Shown piece after piece: positions 17,291 to 27,239 of a DNA stretch of 64,000 nt. How positions within the stretch are numbered: position 1 is the stretch's first letter; every line of letters begins with the position of its first letter. The stretch is from an uncultured Ardenticatenia bacterium (GTDB taxonomy: Bacteria; Chloroflexota; Anaerolineae; 4572-78; NAK82). The DNA lies in contig CAKZLO010000035.1 of assembly GCA_937127125.1 (NCBI GenBank), forward strand, positions 268,943-332,942, read 5' to 3'. The position numbers were made by a program, and so were the translations under genes. Under the pieces are notes generated by a model that was not told the origin of the DNA, searched no databases, and was given only the letters and a program-made list of their open reading frames with translations.

Positions 17291-19546
17291 CTGAAGCTTC
17301 GCCTCGGCTGCGCACTGTTCGGTTTCCTTTTTGCCGTCTATCTGGTCACCTACAGCCCGCGCTTTCATTCGTCAGACGGCCTGGCCATGTTTTCGGCGGC
17401 CGAGAGCTTGGTGCGGCGCGGTGTGCTGCACATTGACCAGATACGCTGGATGGGCCTGCAGCAAGGCACCTTTGGCCTGGATGGCCACCTCTACTCGCGC
17501 AAGGGCATCGGCATGTCCTTGTTGCTCGTCCCGCTGGTCTGGCTGGGACAGCAAATTCCTAGCTGGGGCGGCGCGACAACAGCGCTTCTGTTCAACAGCC
17601 TGGTCACGGCTGCCACGGCAGTGCTCCTCTTCGTCGTGGCCAGACAGATAGGTTATGGCGAACGCGAGGCGCTGATTGGTGCTCTCGTATTCGGCCTGGC
17701 CACCCTGGCCTGGCCATACGCTAAGACCTGTTTTAGCGAGCCGCTGGCCGGTTTGTGTTTGTTGATCGCCTTTTGGGCGCTATTGCGGCTCCGCGAGAGC
17801 GCCAGCCCGGCGATCAGTGCAATCGGCGGCGCCGCCCTGGCGCTGGCAGTCGCCACGCGCTATGCCAACCTTGCAATGATACCCCTCTTTGGCGCATTCC
17901 TGGTATATGAAACATGGCGACGCAACATAATGCCTGGCCAGAATTCTCTTGCGTCATGGCGTGTTGTGGGCGCTTTTGTGCTGCCGCTGGCGATAGCTGC
18001 CGCTTTGCTGGCGGCGTATAACGTGGCGCGCTATGGCAATCCTCTGGACACCGGCTATCTGCCAGAGGAACGCTTTGATGGGAACTGGCTAGAAGGCGTG
18101 GCTGGCCTGCTGGTAAGTCCTGGCCGCGGATTATTTCTCTACGCTCCAGTATTGCTACTTGCCCTGCCAGCCATACCCACCTTTGTTCTTCGTCATCGTG
18201 CCATTGCCGTTCTGGCCTACAGCATCGCGCTGACGCACGTGCTGCTGTATGGCAAGTGGTTCATGTGGCATGGGGGCTATGCCTGGGGACCACGCTTCAT
18301 GGTGCCCACTGTGCCCTTCCTGGTGATCGCTCTTCTGCCTGTGATCGTGTGGATGCAGGGCTCCGCGCGCTGGCGAGGATTTTTTGTCCTGCTGGTTGTC
18401 CTCAGCATGCTGATTCAGGTGTTGGGCTTGAGCGTGCACTTTGAACTCTTCCAGACCCGTTTATTGGACACTGGACTTCCTCTCTTCGCGCCGTCCACCT
18501 TCTTCGATCCGCGGTATTCGCCGCTGATAGGGCAGTTTGAATTCCTTCGGCCTGAGCATCTCGACTTTGTCTGGGCGACGCAAGGTCGGGTGAGCTGGGA
18601 GTTGCTCGCCCTGTTGCTGACAGGCAGCGCCATAATGGGATGGCTGCTCCTGCAGGCTGCGCAGAAAGCATCTCTACGCCTCCCCGGTGCGATGAGCTCG
18701 GCAGTCAGTCTGGTGGTGTTGATGGCGCTGAGCGGATTCGTGCTCACTTCCGCGCATCAGCGCTGGCCGGAGGAGCTACGCCGCGCGGTGGAGATGCTAA
18801 ATCAGCATGCCAGCCCAGCTGATGCCATTATCACGGCAACGCCCGAAGAGGCAACAGCTTTTGCCGACCTGTATCGAGGCCGTGCTGAGGTGCTCGGCCT
18901 CAACGCTGGCGCACTGGCGCGCGATCAATATGGGCTGAAAGGCCTGGAACGCATCGTTGCGACCCACGAGCATGTGTGGTGGTTGCCCAACTGGTTGCCC
19001 CCAACCCGAAGCGATGTAGAGCGCTGGCTGATGGAGCATGGCTTTCGCGTCGAAGAACATTTCTTCTCCCGACATGCGGGATCAGCTGAGGGCAGAAGAC
19101 TGGCGCATTATTTCTTCCCGCAGCGGCCGCTGCGTCAGTATGCACTAGGAGACGTGCTGGCTGGAGAGGTTATGCTGCAACGCGTGGCCACGCTGGATGC
19201 CGTGTCGGTGGGTGCCGTGTTGCCGGTCGAAGTGTTGTGGAGAGCATTGCAAACGCCTGAGGCGAACTATCGTGTCTTCGTGCAGCTGCTGGATGCTGCG
19301 GGGGAACGCGTCGCCGGAGCTGATGGCGAGCCGGCGCTGTCCCAGCGGCCCACTTCCCACTGGCACGTGGACGAACAAGTGGCCGATCGGCACGCATTGT
19401 CGCTGCCGCCAACACTAGCAGCTGGTGATTACCAGCTGGTGGTGGGAATGTACTTGCCGGACAGCGGTCACAGGCTACGCACCCAGGACGGCGCCGACTT
19501 CGTCCTGATCACCACCGTTCACGTCACCACACCCCTTTCCCGCTGA
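17291..19546 (+). CDS. Dolichyl-phosphate-mannose mannosyltransferase-like (GT39/GT83-type) integral membrane glycosyltransferase
   Basis: Multi-TM; open frame extends upstream of ATG 17387 to CTG 17291 (LKLRLGCALFGFLFAVYLVTYSPRFHSSDGLAMFSAAESL) behind AAAGGAG; C-terminal beta domain VLPVEVLWRALQTPEANYRVFVQLLDAAGERV. Confidence 0.8.
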   Translation: MKLRLGCALFGFLFAVYLVTYSPRFHSSDGLAMFSAAESLVRRGVLHIDQIRWMGLQQGTFGLDGHLYSRKGIGMSLLLVPLVWLGQQIPSWGGATTALLFNSLVTAATAVLLFVVARQIGYGEREALIGALVFGLATLAWPYAKTCFSEPLAGLCLLIAFWALLRLRESASPAISAIGGAALALAVATRYANLAMIPLFGAFLVYETWRRNIMPGQNSLASWRVVGAFVLPLAIAAALLAAYNVARYGNPLDTGYLPEERFDGNWLEGVAGLLVSPGRGLFLYAPVLLLALPAIPTFVLRHRAIAVLAYSIALTHVLLYGKWFMWHGGYAWGPRFMVPTVPFLVIALLPVIVWMQGSARWRGFFVLLVVLSMLIQVLGLSVHFELFQTRLLDTGLPLFAPSTFFDPRYSPLIGQFEFLRPEHLDFVWATQGRVSWELLALLLTGSAIMGWLLLQAAQKASLRLPGAMSSAVSLVVLMALSGFVLTSAHQRWPEELRRAVEMLNQHASPADAIITATPEEATAFADLYRGRAEVLGLNAGALARDQYGLKGLERIVATHEHVWWLPNWLPPTRSDVERWLMEHGFRVEEHFFSRHAGSAEGRRLAHYFFPQRPLRQYALGDVLAGEVMLQRVATLDAVSVGAVLPVEVLWRALQTPEANYRVFVQLLDAAGERVAGADGEPALSQRPTSHWHVDEQVADRHALSLPPTLAAGDYQLVVGMYLPDSGHRLRTQDGADFVLITTVHVTTPLSR

Positions 19547-20772
19547 CTCACCTCGTGCCAGCGCAGTCCCTCTGCGGCGAAGGCCCACGCGCCAAAACCG
19601 ACCTCCGGCAGCGCCTGAGAAAGATGTATCAACAGAGAGCAAGCAGCTGCCTGCTCCATGAAGTCGTGCACCGGCGTGAGAGCAGCTGCAGCAAAGCTCA
19701 ACTGCAACGACAACACAGCCATATATTGCAGGATCCCAATTCCACCCGGCGCGCCAGGCACCGTGAGTCCCAACGCGACCAGAGCGGTGAGCAGAAAAGG
19801 GGTAAACAACGGTATAGGGGCACCGAAGTCGAAGGCCAATATAACTGGATAGAAAGACCAGCTGATAACCATCCAGGTCAATAGCGACTGCGCGCTGACC
19901 ACCACCAGCTGGCGCGTGTCGCGCAGCACATGGAGTCCATCCCCAAACGCACTCAGCAACGGCAGAACGCGCACTGACCATGCCTCCGGCAACAGTCGCC
20001 GCGCCAGCTGCAAGACCCAAACCTGGCGATGATAGAACAACAGCAGGCCGCCCATCATGGCCAGGTAAAAAGCACCCCCTAACGCGCCAATGGTGTGCAC
20101 CTCCTGGCTGTTCACTCCCAAGATCATCACCATCACAAGGATGAAAAGGATGGACAATCCGTCTAGAATGCGTTCCATCACCAACGTCGCAAAAATGGCA
20201 GTCTTGGAGTGGCCGGTGCGGCGACCCAACACATAAGCGCGCAGGAACTCCCCGGCGCGCGCCGGCAGCACCATATTGGCGCCGATGCCTATGCAGCTGG
20301 CACGAAACACAGCTGCATAGGGGATATCGCCCACTGCACGCAGCAGCCATTGCCAGCGCCAAGCGCGCAGGAACAGGCTGAGCACTACGATCACAAACGC
20401 AGGCAGCAGCACCCAATAGCTTGCCCGCGCCAGTGCCTGCCCCATCTGGGCCCATTCGATCTGGGCAAAGACCAGATCCAGGAAGGCGATGCTGATGCCT
20501 AAATTGAGCGCCACTCCCTGCCAGCGCGTCCCCAGCCGGGCGCGTGGCCTCTTTTCATCCGTCCCAAGAAGAACATCAACGGACGCCAGTATACTCAGCA
20601 ATACGAAAACACCTGTGACAACCAGGTGAAAGTGCTCGCCCAACGCCCAGGCACGGTAGGCAAAGAAGGCACCGATCACCAGAAGCAGTAGCGGACGTAT
20701 TGCCTGACGAACACGAACCATATGCGCGTTGTCTATCGTTTGCGACTTATCCACCCGACGAACCCTCTCCAT
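19519..20772 (-). CDS. Lysylphosphatidylglycerol synthase TM region / flippase-like (UPF0104) membrane protein
   Basis: Multi-TM; LFLRAWRWQWLLRAVG, GIGANMVLPARAGEFLRAYVLGRRTGHSKTAIFATLVMERILDGLSIL, PGAPGGIGILQYMAV. Confidence 0.9.
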   Translation of the reverse strand: MERVRRVDKSQTIDNAHMVRVRQAIRPLLLLVIGAFFAYRAWALGEHFHLVVTGVFVLLSILASVDVLLGTDEKRPRARLGTRWQGVALNLGISIAFLDLVFAQIEWAQMGQALARASYWVLLPAFVIVVLSLFLRAWRWQWLLRAVGDIPYAAVFRASCIGIGANMVLPARAGEFLRAYVLGRRTGHSKTAIFATLVMERILDGLSILFILVMVMILGVNSQEVHTIGALGGAFYLAMMGGLLLFYHRQVWVLQLARRLLPEAWSVRVLPLLSAFGDGLHVLRDTRQLVVVSAQSLLTWMVISWSFYPVILAFDFGAPIPLFTPFLLTALVALGLTVPGAPGGIGILQYMAVLSLQLSFAAAALTPVHDFMEQAAACSLLIHLSQALPEVGFGAWAFAAEGLRWHEVSQRERGVVT

Positions 20773-20798
20773 GTTCCAAAGATAGACGTTCGGTTTCT

Positions 20799-21629
20799 TT
20801 AATGTCCTACACCACGTGCCCGTGCGACAACCATGGCATTCCAGGTGTGTTCACCCAGTTTCCCATCCAGCTGCGCAAACGGGCAGAAGGCTTCCACTGC
20901 AAAACCTGTCTGCTCCAGGAAGAACTCCAACTCGGGGCGGAAAAAATAACGCATCAGATGCTCTTCCTCTGCCTCTTCAACCACTTCGCCGCCACGCAGT
21001 CGCAAAATGTGAAACGAGACTTGCACAAGGTTGTGCTCCACATCCAGGGCAGGGCGCGTAAGCCGAATCAACCTGTCAGCTCCCTCTTGGACAATCTTCA
21101 CCCGTTCGCTCGGTCGTTGTGTGAGCACAGCGGGACCATACCAGAAATCCGAGACGAAGAGCCCACCCGGCGATAAGTGGTTGCGTGCCGCGCGCAACGT
21201 GGCCCAGAGCGCTTCATAGCTGACCTGATAGCTGAGCACAGCAAACATGCAGATAACGGCGTCAAATGTGCGTCGAAGCTCCAGGGTGCAAATGTCAGCT
21301 ACTTCGAAACACACATTGGCCATCAGATCTATCGCTCGCAGCTTTTCGCGCGCGAGGGTTATCATCGGCGCCGAACGATCCACGCCACATACCTGATACC
21401 CACGTCGTGCCAGGGGAAGCGCATGTCCGCCCGTGCCACAGCCTAAATCGAGCACGCTGCGCACCGGGCCGCTGGCATATCGGCGGAAGACTTCCTCCAG
21501 GAAATCGCATTCCGCCTCATAATCCTTATCGCGGTACATCGCGTCGTAAGCTTTGGCGTATACTCGGCTGAAGTCGTTGTGTTCCGTAGGACACCCCGTA
21601 GAAGAAGTTACAAGGCAACATCTAGCCAA
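20799..21629 (-). CDS. Class I SAM-dependent methyltransferase
   Basis: SVLDLGCGTGGHALPLARRGYQVCGVDRSAPMI motif I and II. Confidence 0.92.
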   Translation of the reverse strand: MARCCLVTSSTGCPTEHNDFSRVYAKAYDAMYRDKDYEAECDFLEEVFRRYASGPVRSVLDLGCGTGGHALPLARRGYQVCGVDRSAPMITLAREKLRAIDLMANVCFEVADICTLELRRTFDAVICMFAVLSYQVSYEALWATLRAARNHLSPGGLFVSDFWYGPAVLTQRPSERVKIVQEGADRLIRLTRPALDVEHNLVQVSFHILRLRGGEVVEEAEEEHLMRYFFRPELEFFLEQTGFAVEAFCPFAQLDGKLGEHTWNAMVVARARGVGH

Positions 21630-22734
21630 GCATTAAGCTCTTGCGCACGGCTGCGCACACGTAGTCAATCTGTTCTTCGTTGAGTGTCAGACCGCTGGGG
21701 AGATACAACCCCTGGCGCGCCAAGCGTTCGGCGACAGGGTAACGTTCTCCGCGAAACAAACCCAGTTTGTGGAAAGCGGGTTGCTCGTGCATGCCCAGGA
21801 AAAAAGGGCGCGTCTCCACGCCATGCTCACGCAATCGTCGTGCCATCTCAGCAGCATCTATGCCGGTGTGCTCTTCCAACACGATGCCGTACACCCAGTA
21901 GACACTGCGCGCCCACGGTTCCTCCACAGGCAATATCAAACCAGGCAAGGCACTCAGTCGTTCCGTATAGGCAGCGGCAATTGCTCGCTTGCGCGCAACG
22001 ATGCTCTCAAGGCGTCGCAGCTGCGACACCCCCAGGGCGGCCTGCATATTCGTCAAACGGAAGTTGTAGCCCAATTCCTCGTGCAGAAAGCGGCGCGTTG
22101 ACTGGAAACATAGATTGCGCAGAGCACGGGCGCGCGCGGCAAGGTCGTCGCGCCGGGTCAATACCATGCCCCCTTCGCCCGTAGTGATCAGCTTGTTGGC
22201 GTAGAAACTGAAGGTGCTGATGTCCCCCAATCCGCCACACTTGCGCCCACGATACTCCGCGCCGTGGGCCTCGGCGGCGTCCTCAATCACTATCAAGTTA
22301 TGTCGTGCTGCCAGCTCCAACAACGGGTCCATATCCGTTGGATGTCCATAGATATGCACCACCATAATAGCCCGTGTGCGCGGGGTGATCTTGCTGGCCA
22401 CTTGCTGTACATCCATCTGCCAGGTGCGTGCGTCGCTGTCCACGAGTACGGGCACCCCACCCGCACGCACAATCGCCTGCGCGCACGAGATGATCGTGAA
22501 AGTGGGCATGATGACTTCGTCGCCGGGCTGCAGATTGAGCAAAGCGGCGGCAATTTCCAGGGCAGTGCTGCCATTGCTCACCGCAATGCCATGTCGCATG
22601 CCACAATAAGCGGCCCAGCCGGCCTCAAATTCTTCCAGGTAACGTCCCGCGGACGAGATCCAACCGCTGCGCACACAGTCTAATACCAACGCAGCATCTT
22701 CTTCGGTCAAAAGAGGCTCGCAAACAGGGATCAT
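21622..22734 (-). CDS. DegT/DnrJ/EryC1/StrS family aminotransferase
   Basis: PGDEVIMPTFTIISCAQAI, VIEDAAEAHGAEYRGRKCGGLGDISTFSFYANKLITTGEGGM with PLP lysine. Confidence 0.95.
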   Translation of the reverse strand: MIPVCEPLLTEEDAALVLDCVRSGWISSAGRYLEEFEAGWAAYCGMRHGIAVSNGSTALEIAAALLNLQPGDEVIMPTFTIISCAQAIVRAGGVPVLVDSDARTWQMDVQQVASKITPRTRAIMVVHIYGHPTDMDPLLELAARHNLIVIEDAAEAHGAEYRGRKCGGLGDISTFSFYANKLITTGEGGMVLTRRDDLAARARALRNLCFQSTRRFLHEELGYNFRLTNMQAALGVSQLRRLESIVARKRAIAAAYTERLSALPGLILPVEEPWARSVYWVYGIVLEEHTGIDAAEMARRLREHGVETRPFFLGMHEQPAFHKLGLFRGERYPVAERLARQGLYLPSGLTLNEEQIDYVCAAVRKSLMLG

Positions 22735-23157
22735 CTAGAACGTTTCCTTCTCGACCAGCCCGGTGTAGGGGCCCTGCTTGATCTCAAGGAAAACAGTGTC
22801 CTCCAGGCAGCGGAAGCCGTGTCCACCGGCAACCAGCAGGATGAGATCACCTTCTACGAGAATCCAGGTACCCAGCGAAGTCTTGTCCAACCCGAACAGT
22901 TCTACCTCCACTCGCCCTTTGCGCACAATCAGTGCCTCAGAAGTACCCACGAGGTGGCGCTGGATGGGCAGGTGCACATGCCGGCGTATCACTCCACCGC
23001 GCGGGTAAACCACGAAGCCAGCTTGTTGATGGTAACTGTCGGGGGTGACAAAAGTGGTCTTGTCTGGGAGATAATCGCGCCGAATGATGGTAGCAATGTG
23101 CTGACCGTGCCACGTAATGTGCTCAACTAATTCATTGCCGGGCGGCTTCGCATCCAT
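22735..23157 (-). CDS. Cupin-fold protein (WxcM-like/dTDP-sugar-associated)
   Basis: GVIRRHVHLPIQRHLVGTSEALIVRKGRVEVELFGLD...VEGDLILLVAGGHGFRCLEDTVFLEIKQGPY; adjoins DegT gene; start at ATG 23157. Confidence 0.75.
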   Translation of the reverse strand: MDAKPPGNELVEHITWHGQHIATIIRRDYLPDKTTFVTPDSYHQQAGFVVYPRGGVIRRHVHLPIQRHLVGTSEALIVRKGRVEVELFGLDKTSLGTWILVEGDLILLVAGGHGFRCLEDTVFLEIKQGPYTGLVEKETF

Positions 23158-23275
23158 GGACCCAACCTTCCTAGAATGGGCAGACGTTGGCGACGCGATA
23201 GTAACACAGACGCCCCGTGTCCGCAATCTGTTTTTGATCGGCACACGTTGCCATCTTGTATTATGTTACGGAGAG

Positions 23276-24574
23276 TCAGCGTGCGAGAGTGTCAACAATG
23301 TGAGACAGGTCCACTTCTCCACGCAGCTCGTCATCCGTCTCGGCGGTCAGATGTGTCAGGGTGATCGTGTTGTGCAGATCTTCTGCACTTAAAGTCGTTA
23401 CGCGAAGATAGTTGTCGGTCAGTCCGCTCCACAGCCAGACGCCTTGCGCTGGCCGTGCCGTTTCCCAGAGCACCTCCATCATGCGGCCGAGGAAACGGCG
23501 GCGAAAAGCGCGCTCAAGAGCCTCTCCAAGGGTGTGCATGCGCTGGGCACGCTCCGCCGCTACCGTTGGCGGCACCTGATCGGGCATAGTGTCAGCATGC
23601 GTGCCTGGGCGCGGGGAATAACGGAAGATGTGCAGTCGTGCAAATTGCATCGCCTCGACAAAAGCCAGGCTCTCGGCAAACTCGGCTTCGCTCTCGCCAG
23701 GGAAGCCCACCATAACATCGGTCGTCACGGCCAGGTCGGGGATGGCGCTGCGCGCAGTAGCCACCAGCTCGGCGAAAGCCTGTGTGGTGGTGCGGCGCGC
23801 CATGCGGCGCAGCGTTGCATCGCAGCCGCTCTGCAATGGCAGATGCAAGTGGCGCGCCAGTCGGCGATCTTCCCACAAGGTGAAAAAGTCAGGGACGATG
23901 TCCCACGGTTCCAGAGAGGAGATGCGCAGGCGTGCCAGATCGGTTTCATCCAGAAGGCGGCGTATCAGATGAAAGAGGCCATGCCGGTCACCCCAATCGT
24001 GGCCATAGGCACCCAGGTGCACGCCGCTGAGCACTACCTCGCGGTACCCGGCACGCACCAGCTGATGCACCTCCTGCACCACCTCGTCGAGCGGCCGGCT
24101 GCGCCCCTTTCCCCGTGCCAAGCGCACCACACAAAAGGTGCAGGCGTTGTCACAGCCATCCTGAACTTTGAGGAAGGCGCGCGTGCGCAACCCACGAGAG
24201 CAGACCGTCGTCTGCGTCGGCAGCGCCACTTCAGGCAGGCCCAGCTGTTGGGCAATTATTTCAAATAGATGTTCCTTCTGCTGGTTGCCCACCACCAGCG
24301 GTACCCCCATGGCCTTCGCCTGTGTTGCTTCCAGTTCGGCATAGCAGCCAGTGACCACCAACAGGGCCTGAGGATGCGCCTGCTGCATGCGGCGGATCAG
24401 TTGGCGCGACTTACGTTCTGCCAGGTGTGTGACCGCGCATGTATTAACGACACACACGTCACATGGCTCATCCTCGTCTACCACTTGATGGCCTGCCGCC
24501 CGAAAGTGGCGGGCAAGCTGTTCCATTTCGCTTATGTTGAGTCTACAGCCCAGGGTTGCCAGCCGCACCCGCAT
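23276..24574 (-). CDS. mtaB: tRNA (N6-threonylcarbamoyladenosine-C2)-methylthiotransferase
   Basis: MRVRLATLGCRLNISEMEQL, VVNTCAVTHLAERKSRQLIRR, radical SAM QDGCDNACTFCVVRLARGKGRSR, HLPLQSG. Confidence 0.93.
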   Translation of the reverse strand: MRVRLATLGCRLNISEMEQLARHFRAAGHQVVDEDEPCDVCVVNTCAVTHLAERKSRQLIRRMQQAHPQALLVVTGCYAELEATQAKAMGVPLVVGNQQKEHLFEIIAQQLGLPEVALPTQTTVCSRGLRTRAFLKVQDGCDNACTFCVVRLARGKGRSRPLDEVVQEVHQLVRAGYREVVLSGVHLGAYGHDWGDRHGLFHLIRRLLDETDLARLRISSLEPWDIVPDFFTLWEDRRLARHLHLPLQSGCDATLRRMARRTTTQAFAELVATARSAIPDLAVTTDVMVGFPGESEAEFAESLAFVEAMQFARLHIFRYSPRPGTHADTMPDQVPPTVAAERAQRMHTLGEALERAFRRRFLGRMMEVLWETARPAQGVWLWSGLTDNYLRVTTLSAEDLHNTITLTHLTAETDDELRGEVDLSHIVDTLAR

Positions 24575-24575
24575 G

Positions 24576-26603
24576 CTACCGCACATCCATGCGCCCGAAG
24601 GCCCAGTCTGGCCCGGGGTCTGCATTGGCGATGATTAGCCGCTGACCACTGCTGTCGGCGTTCATAATATAGATGCCCCAGCTGCCACTACGCGCGCTGC
24701 GAAAGATGATGCGTCCGTCAGGTGTCCACACGGGCAACGTATCCGGCCCGGGTGCATCGGTGAGACGGCGCACGTTGCTGCCATCGGCGTTCATCATGTA
24801 GATGTCCACGTTCTGACCCGAATCGCGGTGGAACGCGATCTTGCGTCCATCCGGCGACCAGCGCGGAAAGGCATCGCTGCCCTCGGCCGTGATTTGCATC
24901 CGACTCGAATCGTCACGATTCGAGATCCAGATGCCCTGTCGATTCTCACGTCCGGAGCGGTAAACCAGGCTGTTCCCATCGGGGGACCAGTCCGCTTGTT
25001 CGCCCGGGATCTCCACCTGATACTGCTGGTTGTCCGCAGTCCCGAGGAAGTAGATGCGCCAGTCGGGACCGCCTCGCCGTGCGTCGTAGGCCACCATGTC
25101 ACCGCGCGGTGACCACGCCGCCCACCGCGCGGTGGCCTCTCGCACATGCTGTCGCAACACAACTTTTGTCAGGTCTGGTGACCAGCTGGACACATCCATA
25201 CTGATGATGCCGTTGCTGATCCCTTCGAAGTGATAGGTGATCCCTTCGCGTTCTTGGCGATCAACCCCTTCCTGACCAGCAAAGATCAGATAGCGTCCGT
25301 CAGGTGACCAGGAGGGTCCGGAGGCGCGCTGGAGGAGGAATGTCTCCTTGCTCCCGTCGGTGCGGGCCAGGTATAGGTCGTGCTTTCCTCCATCCCACCG
25401 ACTGAAAACAATGGTGTAGAGTTGAACAGTTGGCGTCGTGGGGGTGGGGACGACAGTAGCAGTGGCAGCTGGCGTCGGAAGAAGGATCGGCGTGAGCAGC
25501 TGCGTCGCCGTGGAAGGGGGTGTAGGGGCCGGAGTCTGAATAGGCGCCTCGATGACACACTCTCCCTGTTGCAAGAGGTTACCGTCCGCATAGATCTCCA
25601 ATCGCCAGCGCCCACTGCCCAGCGGGCTGCCGCTAGCGGTCAGTGTCAGGTGGAACATTCCATCGCTACCCTTGTCCCACACACCTGTCCCCTTTGTCAT
25701 CTGCCGATCATTTAGGTACCAGCGACGTTCCCACGGTGTGCCGTCCACCATGTCACTATAGGTGAACACAGCGTGCAGTTCAATGATCTTGCCACGAAAG
25801 GTGTCACCTTCCAAGGTACGACCATCCTGAGTAAGGGCCGAGAAGGTGATCGGTCCCAAAACAGGTGCTTTAGGCGTCGCAGCCGCGATAATAATGTCCC
25901 CGCCTTCTGCCACTACCTGGACGGTCGGTGTAGCCGGCTGTGCTGGTGCAAGGGGTGGCAATGGCGTCTCGGCCGCCACTGGCAATTGCGTTGGTGTGGG
26001 TGCTTGTGTGAGCGTGGCCGATGGCGGTACAGGTGTCGGGGTCAGTGAGGGCGCTTGTGTCACCATAGCCACCTGGACAGGTGACGGCAGGGACAAGGGA
26101 GTCGCTGTCTGTGTGGGCAATACGGTGGGCACGGGTGGCGATGCGGGCACTGTTGCCGGTACCGATGCAGGTGTAGTTACCACAGTTGCAACGGTTGGTA
26201 GTGCTGAGGCTTCGACCACCACCTCAGGGGACAGGGGTAGCTGGGTTGTGCCAGGCAGGGTGATAACCTGTGACGCCGTGATCACGAAAGCGGGCACAGG
26301 TGTCGCAGTCTCTGAGATCGCCGACGCTCGTGGTGCTGCTGTCAGCGCGACTGCTGTCAGGCGTGCATATATCGTCTGGAGCGTGCCGGGACGGAGAGAA
26401 ATGACCACAGCAGCCACACCGACCAGACACACCAACAGAAACAGGCCAACAATGATGAACCAGACGAGCCAGGGTGTTCCCCTTCGGCGCGGCGGTGATG
26501 GTGGCACGGGTTGGGCAGGCTGCGGTGGCCGCGCAATAATCGTAGGTTGATCTGCCGATCTGGATATTAGGGTCGCATCTTCGTCCTGAGGCAAACGAGC
26601 CAT
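24576..26603 (-). CDS. TM-anchored PD40/TolB-like beta-propeller protein with Pro/Thr-rich linker
   Basis: TM after PPSPPRRRGTPWLVWFIIVGLFLLVCLVG; repeated SPDG/WSPDGR blades; ATG 26603 preceded by GAGGAGG. Confidence 0.88.
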   Translation of the reverse strand: MARLPQDEDATLISRSADQPTIIARPPQPAQPVPPSPPRRRGTPWLVWFIIVGLFLLVCLVGVAAVVISLRPGTLQTIYARLTAVALTAAPRASAISETATPVPAFVITASQVITLPGTTQLPLSPEVVVEASALPTVATVVTTPASVPATVPASPPVPTVLPTQTATPLSLPSPVQVAMVTQAPSLTPTPVPPSATLTQAPTPTQLPVAAETPLPPLAPAQPATPTVQVVAEGGDIIIAAATPKAPVLGPITFSALTQDGRTLEGDTFRGKIIELHAVFTYSDMVDGTPWERRWYLNDRQMTKGTGVWDKGSDGMFHLTLTASGSPLGSGRWRLEIYADGNLLQQGECVIEAPIQTPAPTPPSTATQLLTPILLPTPAATATVVPTPTTPTVQLYTIVFSRWDGGKHDLYLARTDGSKETFLLQRASGPSWSPDGRYLIFAGQEGVDRQEREGITYHFEGISNGIISMDVSSWSPDLTKVVLRQHVREATARWAAWSPRGDMVAYDARRGGPDWRIYFLGTADNQQYQVEIPGEQADWSPDGNSLVYRSGRENRQGIWISNRDDSSRMQITAEGSDAFPRWSPDGRKIAFHRDSGQNVDIYMMNADGSNVRRLTDAPGPDTLPVWTPDGRIIFRSARSGSWGIYIMNADSSGQRLIIANADPGPDWAFGRMDVR

Positions 26604-26924
26604 TGCGAACCTCCTCTTCCGCTCGTCCATCGGCGCATAACGAGCCAGCTCCAGTTCAGCATATCACCTTCACATACGCAAGTCAAACGAAAATTGCTGG
26701 AGACGCAGATTGGCAGCTTCCGCTCCGGTCGGCATCAACACCAACCGGCGAAGAGCTCATAATCTGCCTGTATATCAGCTATGCCAATGGCAGCTGAGTC
26801 CGCGGAGGATCTAAGAGGGATGGACTTATCCCGATCAACGGAGCCCACTCGAGGCACCTCTTGTCAGTTACTGATGCGCGTTATCGACCCGGCCGATTCT
26901 CTTTGGGGCGCATACAGACTTATC

Positions 26925-27188
26925 TTAGCGAATAACAAAGGAGAGGGCGATCAACACCACAAACATACTAGCAGCGATAATGGCCATCTTGCGCAGGTCG
27001 CCAATGATGTAGTGGTATTCAGCAGAGAAGTCCACACGCTTGCCCCCTCCCGTCACTGGTGCGGCCGGCGGGACAGGTTCGCGCCGTGCTGCCGGTTCGG
27101 CGGCCTGAACGTGTGTCGCGACGGGTGGCCGTGGCCCAGGCTGCGGCCTGGAGGGACGAGAGCGGACGCGATGCGCTTTCTTGGGCAT
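26925..27188 (-). CDS. Small basic/Pro-rich tail-anchored membrane protein, unknown function
   Basis: 87 aa; VDFSAEYHYIIGDLRKMAIIAASMFVVLIALSFVIR C-terminal TM. Confidence 0.7.
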   Translation of the reverse strand: MPKKAHRVRSRPSRPQPGPRPPVATHVQAAEPAARREPVPPAAPVTGGGKRVDFSAEYHYIIGDLRKMAIIAASMFVVLIALSFVIR

Positions 27189-27239
27189 AAATGGTTCTCC
27201 CAGACGTTGTGAATTAATTCAATAATACCACAGCAAAGG

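Noticed and set aside
19475-20455. 326-aa minus-strand ORF overlapping the flippase-like gene in another frame
   Set aside because: Cys/Gly/Arg-rich shadow frame; the 417-aa frame shows clear UPF0104 motifs.
25846-26550. 234-aa plus-strand ORF opposite the PD40 protein
   Set aside because: Val/Gly/Thr low-complexity mirror of the Pro/Thr linker.
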